Shown here: positions 37,148 to 47,097 of the stretch, in pieces
Numbering within the stretch: the first letter of the stretch is position 1
Layout of the letters: every line of letters begins with the position of its first letter
Assembly (NCBI RefSeq): GCF_012933545.1
Contig: NZ_JAADJU010000006.1
Coordinates: forward strand, 290,518-354,517
Direction: 5' to 3'
DNA: 64,000 nucleotides
Source of the DNA: Rouxiella aceris
Lineage (GTDB): Bacteria; Pseudomonadota; Gammaproteobacteria; Enterobacterales; Enterobacteriaceae
The notes under the pieces: generated by a model
What the model was told of the DNA's origin: nothing
Databases searched by the model: none
Seen by the model: only the letters and a program-made list of their open reading frames with translations
Translations under genes and position numbers: made by a program

Positions 37148-37309
37148 TGCTGGTAATTACCTGCATGTGTATTTTGCATCCAACCCAACCGCTTTTAAGG
37201 TTCAGGCAGGCAGTCTTGCACCTGGCTTGAAAGATGACGGGGATAAACAACAACATTCAGTGACGGCGGCGTTTAATATTACGCTGCTGTACCACGCGAA
37301 GGAGTGAAA

Positions 37310-38374
37310 ATGGCTATTGATGAGAACAAGCAAAAGGCGTTAGCTGCGGCACTGGGCCAGATTGAAAAACAATTCGGTAAAGGCTCCATCATGCGCCTTG
37401 GTGAAGATCGTTCAATGGATGTTGAAACGATCTCTACCGGCTCTCTGTCGCTGGATATCGCTCTGGGCGCGGGCGGCTTGCCAATGGGCCGTATCGTTGA
37501 GATCTATGGTCCGGAATCTTCAGGTAAAACGACCCTGACGTTACAGGTCATTGCCTCTGCACAACGTGAAGGTAAAACTTGTGCCTTTATCGATGCCGAG
37601 CACGCCCTTGACCCAATTTACGCCAAAAAATTGGGTGTCGATATTGATAACCTGCTCTGTTCCCAGCCGGATACCGGTGAGCAGGCGCTGGAAATTTGTG
37701 ACGCATTAACCCGCTCTGGCGCGGTTGACGTCATTATTGTCGACTCCGTTGCTGCACTGACGCCAAAAGCCGAAATCGAAGGCGAGATCGGCGACTCCCA
37801 TATGGGCCTTGCAGCACGTATGATGAGCCAGGCCATGCGTAAGCTGGCGGGTAACCTGAAAAACGCCAATACCCTGCTGATCTTTATCAACCAGATCCGT
37901 ATGAAAATCGGCGTCATGTTCGGTAACCCGGAAACCACTACCGGGGGTAATGCCCTGAAGTTTTACGCCTCAGTGCGTCTTGATATCCGCCGTATTGGCG
38001 CAATCAAAGATGGCGATGTGGTGATCGGCAGCGAAACCCGCGTTAAAGTGGTAAAAAACAAGATTGCTGCGCCGTTTAAACAGGCCGAATTCCAGATCCT
38101 CTACGGTGAAGGTATTAACATCAACGGTGAATTGGTCGATTTGGGCGTTAAGCACAAACTGATCGAGAAAGCCGGTGCCTGGTATAGCTACAACGGTGAG
38201 AAAATCGGCCAGGGTAAGGCGAACTCTTGCAACTACCTGAAAGAAAATCCTAAAGTTGCTGCAGAGATCGACAAAAAACTCAGAGATATGCTGCTGAGCG
38301 GTAGCGGCGAACTCAGCGCTGCGGCAACGGTTGAAGACCTCGACGACAATGTTGAAACCAGCGAAGAGTTTTAA
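37310..38374 (+). CDS. recA: Recombinase RecA
   Basis: A 354-residue DNA strand-exchange protein and SOS co-protease. It begins [20 protein letters not shown]; Walker A is [12 protein letters not shown] near residue 66, Walker [11 protein letters not shown] near 140. The DNA-binding loops contain [17 protein letters not shown] and [19 protein letters not shown]. The C-terminus is acidic ([13 protein letters not shown]). ATG 37310 with AAGGAG upstream is used in preference to GTG at 37304. It is under LexA control and followed by recX. Confidence 0.99.
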   Translation: MAIDENKQKALAAALGQIEKQFGKGSIMRLGEDRSMDVETISTGSLSLDIALGAGGLPMGRIVEIYGPESSGKTTLTLQVIASAQREGKTCAFIDAEHALDPIYAKKLGVDIDNLLCSQPDTGEQALEICDALTRSGAVDVIIVDSVAALTPKAEIEGEIGDSHMGLAARMMSQAMRKLAGNLKNANTLLIFINQIRMKIGVMFGNPETTTGGNALKFYASVRLDIRRIGAIKDGDVVIGSETRVKVVKNKIAAPFKQAEFQILYGEGININGELVDLGVKHKLIEKAGAWYSYNGEKIGQGKANSCNYLKENPKVAAEIDKKLRDMLLSGSGELSAAATVEDLDDNVETSEEF

Positions 38375-38391
38375 TCCTCTGCGCTGATCCC

Positions 38392-38457
38392 GCTGGCGAG
38401 CCCCTCGGAGGTGTGCCCGGGTATCTCGATCATCAAGACAACTTTGTCATCAAAATC
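38392..38457 (-). repeat. Internally deleted copy of the 131-bp terminator repeat at recA
   Basis: The right part, CCCGGGTATCTCGATCATCA followed by AGACAACTTTGTCATCAAAATC, matches one end of the full copies and abuts the recA terminator hairpin exactly as in intact copies. The left part is shortened and diverged (GAGCCCCTCGGAGGTGTG), and no second hairpin copy is present before it. This is a decayed insertion in the recA terminator. Confidence 0.75.
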
Positions 38458-38489
38458 AAACAGCCTGCAGATGGGCTGTTTTTTTTTGC
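38458..38489 (+). terminator. recA: recA Rho-independent terminator
   Basis: The stem AAACAGCC/GGCTGTTT with loop TGCAGATG is followed by a run of T. It lies about 85 bases after the recA stop, with a degraded 131-bp-type repeat in between. Readthrough to recX is expected, as in E. coli. Confidence 0.85.
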
Positions 38490-38560
38490 TTAATGCGTTT
38501 TGCTATTGCCCACCAAAGTGATGTTGGGCTACGGCAGCCGCAAGTCTTAAGGAGTGAATC

Positions 38561-39160
38561 ATGAGTCAGGATGCCGAAGAACCGGCAGCGGGATCATCGC
38601 TATTTTCTACTGCACAAGATGATCAGGCAAAAAAGCTCAATACCCTGATTGCCCGCGCCATGCGTTTACTCGGTCAGCGAGACCACGGTGAAGCCGAGCT
38701 GCGGCGCAAACTGCTGACGCCGCCACAACCCTTTAGCCGTCCCTCGGCCTATAATGCCAAATCCACTGGTGAAGCGCGCAGCAAAGTTGTGCCGCAGGTA
38801 GTCGAAGAGATCTGCCCGCAGCTGGTGGATCAGGTTATTGCCTACTGCTATCAACATAGCTGGCTGGATGATGAGAAGTTTGCCGGGCACTATATTTCCG
38901 GACGCAGTAACAAGGGACTGGGGGCGCAGCGTATCCGCTCCGAGTTGATACAAAAAGGTGTCGATAAAGAGATTATTACGCAAGCGCTGGAAAATTGTGA
39001 GATCGACTGGTGCACTAAGGCGTATGATCTTGCCACGCGCAAATTTGGCCAGCCTTTGCCAACCGACTGGAAAGAGAAATCCAAAGTTTTACGTTATTTA
39101 CTCTACCGCGGCTTTTTTCAGGAAGAAATTCAGGCTATTTATCGCGATTTTGAAGATTGA
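38561..39160 (+). CDS. recX: Regulatory protein RecX
   Basis: A 199-residue inhibitor of RecA filament extension and activity. It has helical three-repeat RecX modules: AMRLLGQRDHGEAELRRKLL near residue 34, YCYQHSWLDDEKFAGHYISG near 93 and SELIQKGVDKEIITQALE near 127. It is about 30 residues longer than E. coli RecX (166), owing to a longer N-terminus and an insert near 52-75 (PPQPFSRPSAYNAKSTGEAR). Co-transcription with recA is likely. Confidence 0.93.
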   Translation: MSQDAEEPAAGSSLFSTAQDDQAKKLNTLIARAMRLLGQRDHGEAELRRKLLTPPQPFSRPSAYNAKSTGEARSKVVPQVVEEICPQLVDQVIAYCYQHSWLDDEKFAGHYISGRSNKGLGAQRIRSELIQKGVDKEIITQALENCEIDWCTKAYDLATRKFGQPLPTDWKEKSKVLRYLLYRGFFQEEIQAIYRDFED

Positions 39161-39299
39161 GCGCATACGGGATTTTACTTCCCCGCGAAGAAATTTTATC
39201 TTATCCCCACTTTTGTTCGTGAGCGACAAGGTTAGTGGCCTTTTATCGCGCTTAATCTTGCTCACGGGCCGACCTTTTTAGCCTTATTCCGGGACATTT

Positions 39300-41927
39300 A
39301 TGAGCAAGAGCACCGCTGAGATCCGTCAAGCGTTTCTCGATTTCTTCCATAGTAAGGGACACACCGTTGTCGACAGCAGTTCGCTGATCCCTACTAATGA
39401 TCCGACATTGATGTTTACCAATGCCGGTATGAACCAATTCAAAGACGTGTTTCTGGGCCTGGACAATCGCGATTATCATCGTGCGACCACGTCTCAGCGT
39501 TGCGTTCGCGCCGGCGGCAAACACAACGATTTAGAAAACGTTGGTTACACCGCGCGTCACCATACCTTCTTTGAAATGTTGGGTAACTTCAGTTTTGGCG
39601 ATTACTTTAAACGTGACGCCATCAACTTTGCCTGGGAACTGCTGACCGGCGAAAACTGGTTTAACCTGCCAAAAGAAAAACTCTGGGTGACGGTATACGC
39701 CACCGATGATGAAGCTTACGGTATCTGGGAAAAAGAAATTGGTGTGCCGCCGGAACGTATCATCCGCATTGGTGATAACAAAGGTGCCCAGTACGCATCG
39801 GATAACTTCTGGCAAATGGGTGATACCGGTCCTTGTGGTCCTTGCTCGGAAATTTTCTACGATCATGGCGATCACATCTGGGGTGGCCCTCCTGGCAGCG
39901 CCGAAGAAGACGGTGACCGTTATATCGAGATCTGGAACCTGGTCTTTATGCAGTTCAACCGTCAGTCTGACGGTACTATGCTGCCTTTGCCTAAGCCTTC
40001 GGTTGATACCGGTATGGGGCTGGAACGTATTTCAGCGGTGCTGCAACACGTTAACTCCAACTATGATATCGATCTGTTCCAGACCCTGATTGCTGCCGTT
40101 GCAAAAGTGACTGCCGCTACCGATCTGAACAACAAATCGCTGCGCGTTATTGCTGACCATATTCGTTCTTGCGCCTTCCTGATTTCCGATGGCGTTATCC
40201 CTTCCAACGAAGGTCGCGGCTATGTGTTACGTCGTATTATTCGTCGCGCGGTGCGCCATGGCAATATGCTGGGTGCCAGGGAAACCTTCTTCTATAAACT
40301 GGTCGCGCCACTGATTGCAGTGATGGGCTCAGCAGCACATGAGCTTAAAAACCAGCAGTCAATGGTTGAGCAATTGCTGAAAACAGAAGAAGAGCAATTT
40401 GCCCGCACGCTGGAACGCGGTCTGGCACTGTTGGACGAAGAGCTGGCTACGCTGCAGGGCGATACTCTGCCTGGCGATATTGTTTTCCGCCTGTATGACA
40501 CCTTTGGTTTCCCGGTCGACTTAACGGCGGACGTATGCCGTGAACGCAATCTGAAAGTTGATGAAGAAGGCTTTGAAAAAGCAATGGAAATTCAGCGCAA
40601 TCGCGCGCGTGAATCCAGCGGTTTCAGTGCCGATTACAACAGCATGGTGCGTGTTGAAGGCGTAACCCAGTTCTCGGGCTATGAACACGTGCAGCGTCAG
40701 TCCAAGGTCGTGGCCCTGTTTGTTGAAGGTAAACCGGTTGAAGAGATCCAGGCCGGCGACAGCGCGATTGTGGTGCTCGACGATACGCCGTTCTACGCCG
40801 AATCTGGTGGTCAGGTTGGCGACAAGGGCGTGCTGAAAACGGCGGCCGGTGAGTTCGCGGTAAGCGATACCCAGAAGTACGGCAAGGCCTTTGGCCATCA
40901 GGGTGTCTTGAATGCAGGTAAACTGCGGATCAACGATAGCGTCGAAGCCGACGTTGACGTCGCCCGCCGTGACCGTATCCGCCTCAATCACTCTGCCACC
41001 CACCTGTTGCATGCCGCATTACGTCAGGTACTCGGCAAGCATGTGGCGCAGAAAGGCTCGCTGGTTAATGATCTTTACCTGCGTTTTGACTTCTCGCATT
41101 TTGAAGCGATGAAGCCAGAGGAGATCCGTCAGGTTGAGGATCTGGTTAACGCACAGATCCGTCGTAATCTGCCGATTGAAACCAATATCATGGCCCTTGA
41201 TGATGCGAAAGATCAGGGCGCGATGGCGTTGTTTGGTGAGAAATATGACGACCACGTTCGCGTATTGTCGATGGGCGATTTCTCCACTGAACTGTGTGGC
41301 GGGACTCATGCCCGTCGTACTGGCGATATTGGCCTGTTCCGCATTCAAAGCGAGTCGGGTACTGCCGCCGGGGTTCGCCGTATTGAAGCGATCACCGGTG
41401 AAAATGCCATTAGCGCATTGCATCAGCAAAGTGATTTGCTGCAAGACGTTGCCCATCTGGTAAAAGGCGATATAAACAGCCTGGCGGATAAGGTGCGTAC
41501 CTTGATTGAGCGCTCTCGCGGACTGGAAAAAGAACTTCAGCAAGCGAAAGACCAGCAGGCAGCGCAGGAAAGTGCTTCTTTGTCTGGTCAAACCAAAGAA
41601 GTCAAAGGCGTTAAATTGTTGGTAAGCCAACTGGACAACGTTGAGCCGAAAATGTTACGTACTATGGTTGATGATCTTAAAAACCAACTCGGTTCTGCCA
41701 TTATCGTGTTGGCAACCGTGGTTGATGATAAGGTGAGCCTAATCGTTGGGGTAACAAAAGACCTGACCGATCGTGTTAAAGCAGGTGAACTCATTGCTAC
41801 GATAGCCTCGCAGGTTGGGGGCAAAGGTGGTGGTCGTCCTGATATGGCTCAGGCGGGCGGTACTGATGCGCAGGCTCTACCGGCAGCGCTTGCTGGCGTA
41901 GAGGCATGGGTAGCTCTCAAATTGTAG
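39300..41927 (+). CDS. alaS: Alanine--tRNA ligase
   Basis: An 875-residue class II synthetase. The aminoacylation core includes [17 protein letters not shown] and [15 protein letters not shown]. The editing domain has the zinc-site [13 protein letters not shown] near residue 561-573 and [15 protein letters not shown] near 663. The C-terminal domain ends in the glycine-rich [15 protein letters not shown]. The length equals E. coli AlaS. Confidence 0.98.
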   Translation: MSKSTAEIRQAFLDFFHSKGHTVVDSSSLIPTNDPTLMFTNAGMNQFKDVFLGLDNRDYHRATTSQRCVRAGGKHNDLENVGYTARHHTFFEMLGNFSFGDYFKRDAINFAWELLTGENWFNLPKEKLWVTVYATDDEAYGIWEKEIGVPPERIIRIGDNKGAQYASDNFWQMGDTGPCGPCSEIFYDHGDHIWGGPPGSAEEDGDRYIEIWNLVFMQFNRQSDGTMLPLPKPSVDTGMGLERISAVLQHVNSNYDIDLFQTLIAAVAKVTAATDLNNKSLRVIADHIRSCAFLISDGVIPSNEGRGYVLRRIIRRAVRHGNMLGARETFFYKLVAPLIAVMGSAAHELKNQQSMVEQLLKTEEEQFARTLERGLALLDEELATLQGDTLPGDIVFRLYDTFGFPVDLTADVCRERNLKVDEEGFEKAMEIQRNRARESSGFSADYNSMVRVEGVTQFSGYEHVQRQSKVVALFVEGKPVEEIQAGDSAIVVLDDTPFYAESGGQVGDKGVLKTAAGEFAVSDTQKYGKAFGHQGVLNAGKLRINDSVEADVDVARRDRIRLNHSATHLLHAALRQVLGKHVAQKGSLVNDLYLRFDFSHFEAMKPEEIRQVEDLVNAQIRRNLPIETNIMALDDAKDQGAMALFGEKYDDHVRVLSMGDFSTELCGGTHARRTGDIGLFRIQSESGTAAGVRRIEAITGENAISALHQQSDLLQDVAHLVKGDINSLADKVRTLIERSRGLEKELQQAKDQQAAQESASLSGQTKEVKGVKLLVSQLDNVEPKMLRTMVDDLKNQLGSAIIVLATVVDDKVSLIVGVTKDLTDRVKAGELIATIASQVGGKGGGRPDMAQAGGTDAQALPAALAGVEAWVALKL

Positions 41928-41949
41928 TCATAAATATCATTAACAATCG

Positions 41950-41987
41950 AAACGCCATAATCTCTTGTCTGTTATGGCGTTTTTACT
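41950..41987 (+). terminator. alaS: alaS terminator
   Basis: The stem AAACGCCATAA/TTATGGCGTTT with a short loop is followed by TTT. It begins 22 bases after the alaS stop and separates it from csrA. This hairpin shows no repeat insertion and so is an example of an unoccupied terminator. Confidence 0.85.
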
Positions 41988-42183
41988 CTTTATGACCGGT
42001 TAGCTCTCACTAATAACGTCACGACTTTGCTGATTTCGGCTAAACTTAAAATCACTCACAACTAATGTATAAGGCTGACATACATTTAATGTGGAGGTCA
42101 TGGCTTACGTTTTAACAGCATATGATAGATAATGGCTGTGAAACTGAGAGACCCGACTCTTTTACTTTTTCAAGGAGCAAAGA

Positions 42184-42369
42184 ATGCTTATTCTGACTCG
42201 CCGAGTTGGTGAAACCCTCATGATTGGCGATGAGGTGACGGTTACCGTTTTAGGTGTTAAAGGTAATCAAGTGCGTATTGGTGTGAATGCGCCAAAAGAG
42301 GTCTCTGTGCATCGCGAAGAGATCTATCAGCGTATTCAGGCTGAAAAATCTCAACAGACGAGTTATTGA
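42184..42369 (+). CDS. csrA: Carbon storage regulator CsrA
   Basis: A 61-residue RNA-binding dimer that represses or stabilises mRNAs at GGA sites and controls carbon flux, motility and biofilm. The sequence starts [20 protein letters not shown] and includes [20 protein letters not shown] with the RNA-contacting Arg44. AAGGAG is upstream. Place between alaS and the tRNA-Ser gene is as in E. coli. Confidence 0.98.
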   Translation: MLILTRRVGETLMIGDEVTVTVLGVKGNQVRIGVNAPKEVSVHREEIYQRIQAEKSQQTSY

Positions 42370-42376
42370 GTTATCT

Positions 42377-42413
42377 GGCGTCTCGTCAACGGCGAGGCGC
42401 TAATGATTTTTTA
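42377..42413 (+). terminator. csrA: Probable csrA terminator
   Basis: GCGTCTCG-TCAA-CGGCGAGGCGC forms a stem with one bulge, followed five bases on by TTTTTT. It lies 8 bases after the csrA stop. The gap before the T run makes it a little weaker than a classical terminator. Confidence 0.6.
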
Positions 42414-42604
42414 GGGCAAATTTTTGCCTTCTCCCCCCGTTTTACCGCTCTCCTGCGAAAATAGTTTCTCGGTTTACCTTTCTCCCTCCCGGAATTTTTA
42501 CTGATTTAACATTGGTTTTTACCTGCCAACGCCATTATTTTGCCGCTAAACTGCGCAGGTTGGACGTGAATTGTGCAAACAAGCGATTCTTGGGAAAAAA
42601 GGGT

Positions 42605-42632
42605 TTGACTTATAAGTGCGGGAAAGTAATAT
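42605..42632 (+). promoter_or_regulatory. Promoter of the tRNA-Ser/Arg operon
   Basis: TTGACT (42605-42610) and TAATAT (42627-42632) are separated by 16 bases and followed by a GC-rich stretch (GTGCGCCACGC). A GC-rich discriminator is typical of stringently controlled stable-RNA promoters. It lies about 60 bases before the first tRNA. Confidence 0.7.
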
Positions 42633-42694
42633 GTGCGCCACGCAGTGCCGATGAGCTTAAACAAAGCAAGTCGCACAATTCGCAAGAAGCGTAT

Positions 42695-42787
42695 GGTGAG
42701 GTGGCCGAGAGGCTGAAGGCGCTCCCCTGCTAAGGGAGTATGCGGTCAAAAGCTGCATCCGGGGTTCGAATCCCCGCCTCACCGCCA
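42695..42787 (+). tRNA. serV: tRNA-Ser (GCU anticodon)
   Basis: A 93-base tRNA with the long variable arm of serine tRNAs. It begins GGTGAGGTGGCCGAGAGGC, has the anticodon GCT in the loop CTGCTAA, the T-loop GGTTCGAATCC and an encoded 3' GCCA. Sequence and position match serV of E. coli, upstream of the arginine tRNAs. Confidence 0.97.
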
Positions 42788-42793
42788 TTTAAT

Positions 42794-42870
42794 GCACCCA
42801 TAGCTCAGCTGGATAGAGTACTCGGCTACGAACCGAGCGGTCGGAAGTTCGAATCTTCCTGGGTGCACCA
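42794..42870 (+). tRNA. tRNA-Arg (ACG anticodon), copy 1
   Basis: A 77-base tRNA: GCACCCATAGCTCAGCTGGA, anticodon ACG in CTACGAA, T-loop GTTCGAATC, encoded CCA. It reads CGN codons after A34-to-inosine editing. It is identical to the two later copies. E. coli has four such genes here (argVYZQ); three are present in this window. Confidence 0.97.
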
Positions 42871-42986
42871 TTCTTTCTGTTACGTATATTGATTTGCAAT
42901 CAAGTGAGCGAACAGGCCTGCAAGGGTAGAATGGCGAAGTGGTGGTAGTAACTCTGCTGTAAAGAACTGCATTAAAGAATTGTTAT

Positions 42987-43063
42987 GCACCCATAGCTCA
43001 GCTGGATAGAGTACTCGGCTACGAACCGAGCGGTCGGAAGTTCGAATCTTCCTGGGTGCACCA
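42987..43063 (+). tRNA. tRNA-Arg (ACG anticodon), copy 2
   Basis: Identical in all 77 bases to copy 1, after a 116-base spacer without any gene of its own. The spacer is longer than the 39 bases between copies 2 and 3. Confidence 0.97.
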
Positions 43064-43102
43064 TTCTTAATCCTTCGCTTTATCGTCAGTAAAAAAACCA
43101 AT

Positions 43103-43179
43103 GCACCCATAGCTCAGCTGGATAGAGTACTCGGCTACGAACCGAGCGGTCGGAAGTTCGAATCTTCCTGGGTGCACCA
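43103..43179 (+). tRNA. tRNA-Arg (ACG anticodon), copy 3
   Basis: Identical to copies 1 and 2 over 77 bases. It is the last tRNA of the operon. The operon terminator, about 130 bases downstream, is split by a 131-bp repeat. Confidence 0.97.
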
Positions 43180-43310
43180 TCTTTCTCCGATTTGCAAACC
43201 ACACACTCTGTTGCTGGCAAGTTGGCCAAAATAAAGCATCACCATCATCGCGTTATGACCGACGCCGCCCTCAGGGCCAGATTATTTTATCGATGCCTGC
43301 AGATTGAAAC

Positions 43311-43332
43311 AAAAAAACCGTTTCGGCGGTTT
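43311..43332 (-). terminator. Left copy of split tRNA-operon terminator hairpin
   Basis: The stem AAACCG(T/TTCG/)CGGTTT is preceded by an A run on the plus strand, so it would terminate minus-strand transcription. It differs at one base (AAACCGTTTCGGCGGTTT) from the right copy at 43464-43481. The first pair of the loop-closing region carries a T-G mismatch, which suggests slight decay since duplication. Confidence 0.7.
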
Positions 43333-43463
43333 GAGTTTGATGACCAAGTCGTCTTGATGATCGAGATACCCGGGCATAGCACACCTAGGGGCGCTCCGGC
43401 GGGCAAGCCCGCTACGACCCCAACGGTGCACTCTCCCTAATAACGGACTTTGTCAGCAGTCTG
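43333..43463 (+). repeat. 131-bp terminator-inserted repeat, full copy after tRNA-Arg
   Basis: This copy has the same ends and length as the one at rpoS/mutS and differs at three positions. It is flanked by an 18-bp direct repeat that is exactly the terminator hairpin. The central GC-rich palindrome (GCGGGCAAGCCCGC) is unchanged. Confidence 0.9.
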
Positions 43464-43485
43464 AAACCGCTTCGGCGGTTTTTTT
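43464..43485 (+). terminator. Right copy of split tRNA-operon terminator hairpin
   Basis: AAACCGC-TTCG-GCGGTTT followed by more T gives a stable UUCG-tetraloop hairpin and U tract in the sense direction of the tRNA operon. It is the functional terminator, displaced 131 bases by the element. Confidence 0.85.
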
Positions 43486-43636
43486 GTTTTCAGCTTTTGG
43501 TCATATCCCCCCGTTATTGCCGTTGCTCAATGGTTGACCATTGTTCCTGTGTGCTCTCCAATCTGACAAAAAGCGACAATGAGAACGCTTTACGTTAAAG
43601 TGGATTTCCCATATTTGTTGATCGCAGGCGGTGGTT

Positions 43637-44215
43637 ATGGAGTACAAGGCGTACGAAGGCTTCGAAGGATTGATATTTGATATGGATGGCACCATATTGG
43701 ACACAGAGCCGACACATCGTAAAGCCTGGCATCAGGTATTATCCAAATATAATCTACAGTTTGATGTTGCCGCCATGGTGGCACTTAACGGTTCACCTAC
43801 CTGGCGCATTGCCAAATTTATTATTGATAGTAACCAGGTCGAAATGGATCCTCACCTTCTGGCGGCGGAAAAGACCCAGGCTGTGCAGGCGATGTTACTT
43901 GATACGGTAAAGCCATTGCCGCTTATTGACGTCGTCAAGGCGTTTCACGGCCGTCGCCCTATGGCGGTGGGTACGGGCAGCGAACACAGCATGGCGGACG
44001 CTCTGCTGCGTCATTTAGGGCTGCGGGACTGCTTTGACGTCATTGTCGGTGCCAACGATGTCGAGAATCACAAGCCGGCACCTGACACCTTTTTACGCTG
44101 CGCTGAACTGCTTGGCGTACCTCCCGAGAAGTGCGTGGTATTTGAAGACGCCGATTTCGGTATTGAGGCAGCACAGCGGGCTAATATGGCCTTTGTGGAT
44201 GTACGTACGCTGTGA
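43637..44215 (+). CDS. yqaB: HAD phosphatase YqaB (fructose-1-phosphate/6-phosphogluconate phosphatase)
   Basis: A 192-residue HAD-superfamily sugar phosphatase. Motif I is LIFDMDGTILDTEPTH near residue 12, motif II VGTGS, motif III with Lys in NHKPAPDTFLRC, and motif IV VVFEDADFGIEAA. ATG 43637 is preferred to GTG two codons earlier. The E. coli orthologue acts on fructose-1-phosphate and 6-phosphogluconate and lies in the same place, overlapping yqaA. Confidence 0.94.
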   Translation: MEYKAYEGFEGLIFDMDGTILDTEPTHRKAWHQVLSKYNLQFDVAAMVALNGSPTWRIAKFIIDSNQVEMDPHLLAAEKTQAVQAMLLDTVKPLPLIDVVKAFHGRRPMAVGTGSEHSMADALLRHLGLRDCFDVIVGANDVENHKPAPDTFLRCAELLGVPPEKCVVFEDADFGIEAAQRANMAFVDVRTL

Positions 44216-44640
44216 GTTCAGTGGTTGCCTTGGCTTCATTATTTGGCAGCAGTTTTCTTAGCGCCACCTTGTTGCCGGGAAATTCGGAAGTTGTATTGGT
44301 TGCTTTGTTATCTGCGGGTAGCGCGACGCCTGCGGCATTGGTTATTACTGCAGCATTGGGCAATACTCTGGGCGGCATGACAAATGTTATTCTCGGACGC
44401 TTTCTACCTGAGTTAAAGCCGCAGCGCGGGCTGAATATGGCCCTGGGCTGGTTAAAACGCTTTGGACCCGCTGCGCTGTTGCTCAGTTGGTTGCCGGTAG
44501 TGGGTGATTTGTTATGCGTTTTGGCAGGTTGGCTACGCATGCCCTGGACCCTGGTTGTGTTATTCCTGTGCGTCGGGAAAACGCTGCGTTATATAGCGCT
44601 GGCCATTATCACAGTAAAGGTGGGTTCATGGTGGGGTTAG
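44212..44640 (+). CDS. yqaA: Inner membrane protein YqaA (DedA/VTT-like)
   Basis: A 142-residue membrane protein with four or so hydrophobic segments, beginning at GTG 44212 inside the yqaB stop region. SSFLSATLLPGNSEVVLVAL and NTLGGMTNVILGRFLPE resemble SNARE-associated/DedA-type proteins. Its function is unknown; the conserved pair with yqaB and gshA is seen in E. coli. Confidence 0.9.
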   Translation: MSSVVALASLFGSSFLSATLLPGNSEVVLVALLSAGSATPAALVITAALGNTLGGMTNVILGRFLPELKPQRGLNMALGWLKRFGPAALLLSWLPVVGDLLCVLAGWLRMPWTLVVLFLCVGKTLRYIALAIITVKVGSWWG

Positions 44641-44725
44641 ATTGTTATCGGTTATCTATGATGGTCACATCTATGCAGATTCAGAATACTTATAAGTTAA
44701 CTATTTTTAATAGCGGGAGGTCAAT

Positions 44726-46288
44726 TTGATCCCGGATGTATCACAGGCGCTTTCCTGGTTGGAAGCCCATCCCCAGTCATTGAAGGGCATTCGTCGCGGT
44801 ATTGAGCGCGAGACGCTGCGCGTTAAGCCTAATGGTGCACTGGCAACGACGGCTCACCCGGAACCTTTAGGCGCAGCATTGACGCATCATTGGATCACTA
44901 CCGATTTTGCCGAGTCGCTTTTAGAATTTATTACCCCGGTTGATGACAATATCGATCATTTACTGACTTTTTTGCGCGATATTCATCGTCACGTCGCCAA
45001 ATCGTTGGGTGATGAGAGAATGTGGCCATTAAGCATGCCATGTCGCATTGATGCCGAAGATGATATCGAGCTGGCGCAGTATGGCAGCTCCAACATTGGC
45101 AAATTAAAAACCCTGTATCGCCAGGGGCTGAAGAATCGCTACGGCGCATTAATGCAGGTGATTTCCGGCATTCACTATAATTTCTCTCTGCCCCTCGAGT
45201 TTTGGCAGGCGCGTCTGGGCATCACCGATGCACAGAGCGGCAAAGAAGAGATTTCAGCCGGTTATTTTAAGCTGATCCGCAACTATTACCGCTTTGGCTG
45301 GGTCATCCCCTACCTGTTTGGCGCGTCGCCGGCGATCTGCTCTTCCTTCCTCAAAGGGCGCGAAACCGACTTGCCGTTTGAATATAGCGAGAACGGCTTG
45401 TGCTATCTGCCTTATGCCACCTCATTGCGTCTGAGCGATTTGGGTTATACCAATAAATCGCAGAGTAATTTGGGTATCACCTTTAACGATCTGGAAAGCT
45501 ACGTTGCCGGCGTTAAACGGGCCATTCGTACCCCATCGCCGGAATATGCCGCCATGGGCGTTAAAAAAGATGGCAAGTACCAGCAGCTAAACAGCAATGT
45601 GTTACAGATTGAAAACGAACTTTATGCGCCGATCCGTCCCAAGCGCGTGACCAAAGCGGGGGAAACCCCTTCAGATGCCTTGCTGCGTAGTGGTATCGAA
45701 TATATTGAAGTTCGTTCTCTCGACGTCAATCCCTTTACACCGATTGGCGTGGATGCAAATCAGGCACGTTTCCTCGATCTGTTTTTGATATGGTGTGCAT
45801 TGGCCGATGCGCCGGAAATGAATAGCGACGAGATCCTCTGTACCCGTAAAAACTGGAACCGAGTGATCCTTGAAGGGCGCAAACCTGACCAAACTATCGG
45901 TATGGGCTGCCATGACGCCAGAAAACCACTCAAGGAAGTGGGCAAGGCGCTGTTTGCCGATCTGCGTCGCGTGGCTGAAGTACTGGATAGCCAGAACGGC
46001 AATCAGCAGTATCAGCAAGTGTGCAGCGAACTGGTAGCGGCTTTTGACGATCCTGAGCTGACCTATTCCGCACGTATTCTCAAGGCGATGAAAGCCGAAG
46101 GTTCAGGCAATCTTGGTCTGGCATTGGCAGAAAAGTATCGCCAGATGTTGTCAGAAGAGCCGCTGGAAGTGTTGACCGAACAGCAGCTGGCAACGGAGTA
46201 TCATGAATCCTGGCAGCGTCAGCGCAGCCTGGAAGCAAATGATAAGCTAAGCTTTGAAGAGTACCTGGCGCAGCTTGCTGCAAAGTGA
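44726..46288 (+). CDS. gshA: Glutamate--cysteine ligase
   Basis: A 520-residue first enzyme of glutathione synthesis, joining glutamate and cysteine with ATP. The start is TTG ([18 protein letters not shown]), preceded by GGGAGG; E. coli gshA also uses TTG. Conserved regions include [36 protein letters not shown] and [20 protein letters not shown]. Rare-start control of expression is therefore conserved. Confidence 0.97.
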   Translation: MIPDVSQALSWLEAHPQSLKGIRRGIERETLRVKPNGALATTAHPEPLGAALTHHWITTDFAESLLEFITPVDDNIDHLLTFLRDIHRHVAKSLGDERMWPLSMPCRIDAEDDIELAQYGSSNIGKLKTLYRQGLKNRYGALMQVISGIHYNFSLPLEFWQARLGITDAQSGKEEISAGYFKLIRNYYRFGWVIPYLFGASPAICSSFLKGRETDLPFEYSENGLCYLPYATSLRLSDLGYTNKSQSNLGITFNDLESYVAGVKRAIRTPSPEYAAMGVKKDGKYQQLNSNVLQIENELYAPIRPKRVTKAGETPSDALLRSGIEYIEVRSLDVNPFTPIGVDANQARFLDLFLIWCALADAPEMNSDEILCTRKNWNRVILEGRKPDQTIGMGCHDARKPLKEVGKALFADLRRVAEVLDSQNGNQQYQQVCSELVAAFDDPELTYSARILKAMKAEGSGNLGLALAEKYRQMLSEEPLEVLTEQQLATEYHESWQRQRSLEANDKLSFEEYLAQLAAK

Positions 46289-46538
46289 AGCAGCGCTATG
46301 CTTTGAGTGAGGGGAGTTGCAATAAGGCAGCAAGGGTTGCTAACGCTGCTGTAGCTTCCATCGTGGCAGGGAGTGCCAGAAAAGAAAATGGCCACAATTA
46401 ATGTGGCCAAAACAAACATCTCTGTTTACAGGGATGATGATAACAAATGCGCGTCTTTCATATATTCAGACTCGCATTATGGGAAAAGGTTTCCTGAGTT
46501 TGATAAAAAAATAATTTTTTTTTAGGAGAGGTGACGAT

Positions 46539-47054
46539 ATGCCACTGTTGGATAGCTTTACCGTAGATCATACCCGTATGGCAGCGCCTGCTGTTCGCGT
46601 TGCCAAGACCATGAAAACCCCGCATGGGGACGCCATCACCGTATTCGATCTGCGCTTCTGCCGCCCGAATATCGAAGTGATGCCTGAACGCGGTATTCAC
46701 ACGCTGGAGCATCTGTTCGCCGGTTTTATGCGTAACCACCTGAATGGTAATGGTGTCGAAATCATCGATATCTCTCCAATGGGGTGCCGCACAGGGTTCT
46801 ATATGAGCCTGATCGGTGTACCGGAAGAGCAACGTGTTGCTGATGCGTGGAAAGCCGCCATGGAAGACGTGCTGAAAGTGACTGACCAACGCAAAATTCC
46901 TGAACTGAATGAATATCAATGCGGCACTTACGAGATGCACTCATTGCCAGAAGCGCAGGAAATTGCTCAGCACATTGTTGACCATAATATCGTGGTCAAT
47001 CACAACGAAGAGTTGGCGCTGCCAGAAGAAAAACTGACCGAACTGCATATCTAG
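46539..47054 (+). CDS. luxS: S-ribosylhomocysteine lyase LuxS
   Basis: A 171-residue metalloenzyme that converts S-ribosylhomocysteine to homocysteine and DPD, the precursor of autoinducer-2. The metal ligands are in [10 protein letters not shown] (His54 and His58), and the catalytic Cys near 83-84 lies in [13 protein letters not shown]. The C-terminal Cys in [13 protein letters not shown] is the third ligand. It lies downstream of gshA, as in E. coli, and is convergent with yfjD. Confidence 0.98.
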   Translation: MPLLDSFTVDHTRMAAPAVRVAKTMKTPHGDAITVFDLRFCRPNIEVMPERGIHTLEHLFAGFMRNHLNGNGVEIIDISPMGCRTGFYMSLIGVPEEQRVADAWKAAMEDVLKVTDQRKIPELNEYQCGTYEMHSLPEAQEIAQHIVDHNIVVNHNEELALPEEKLTELHI

Positions 47055-47070
47055 TCTGCTGCTGGATGGC

Positions 47071-47097
47071 ATAAAAAAAGACGCGATTTTCGCGTCT
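47071..47097 (-). terminator. Left copy of split luxS/yfjD terminator hairpin (yfjD side)
   Basis: The 20-bp AAGACGCGATTTTCGCGTCT preceded by an A run reads on the minus strand as a hairpin plus TTTTTTT, oriented to end yfjD transcription. It is an exact duplicate of 47229-47248. Confidence 0.85.

Noticed and set aside
37304..37309. GTG start for recA two codons upstream
   Set aside because: The conserved N-terminus is MAIDENKQ, and the AAGGAG spacing fits ATG 37310 better.
42794..43179. Three regularly spaced identical repeats, possibly CRISPR-like
   Set aside because: The 77-base units fold as tRNA-Arg and have an encoded CCA; the spacers are unequal (116 and 39 bases).
46386..46415. Hairpin AATGGCCACAATTAATGTGGCC as gshA terminator
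   Set aside because: It lacks a T run on the plus strand; it would only work on the minus strand, where no gene ends here.
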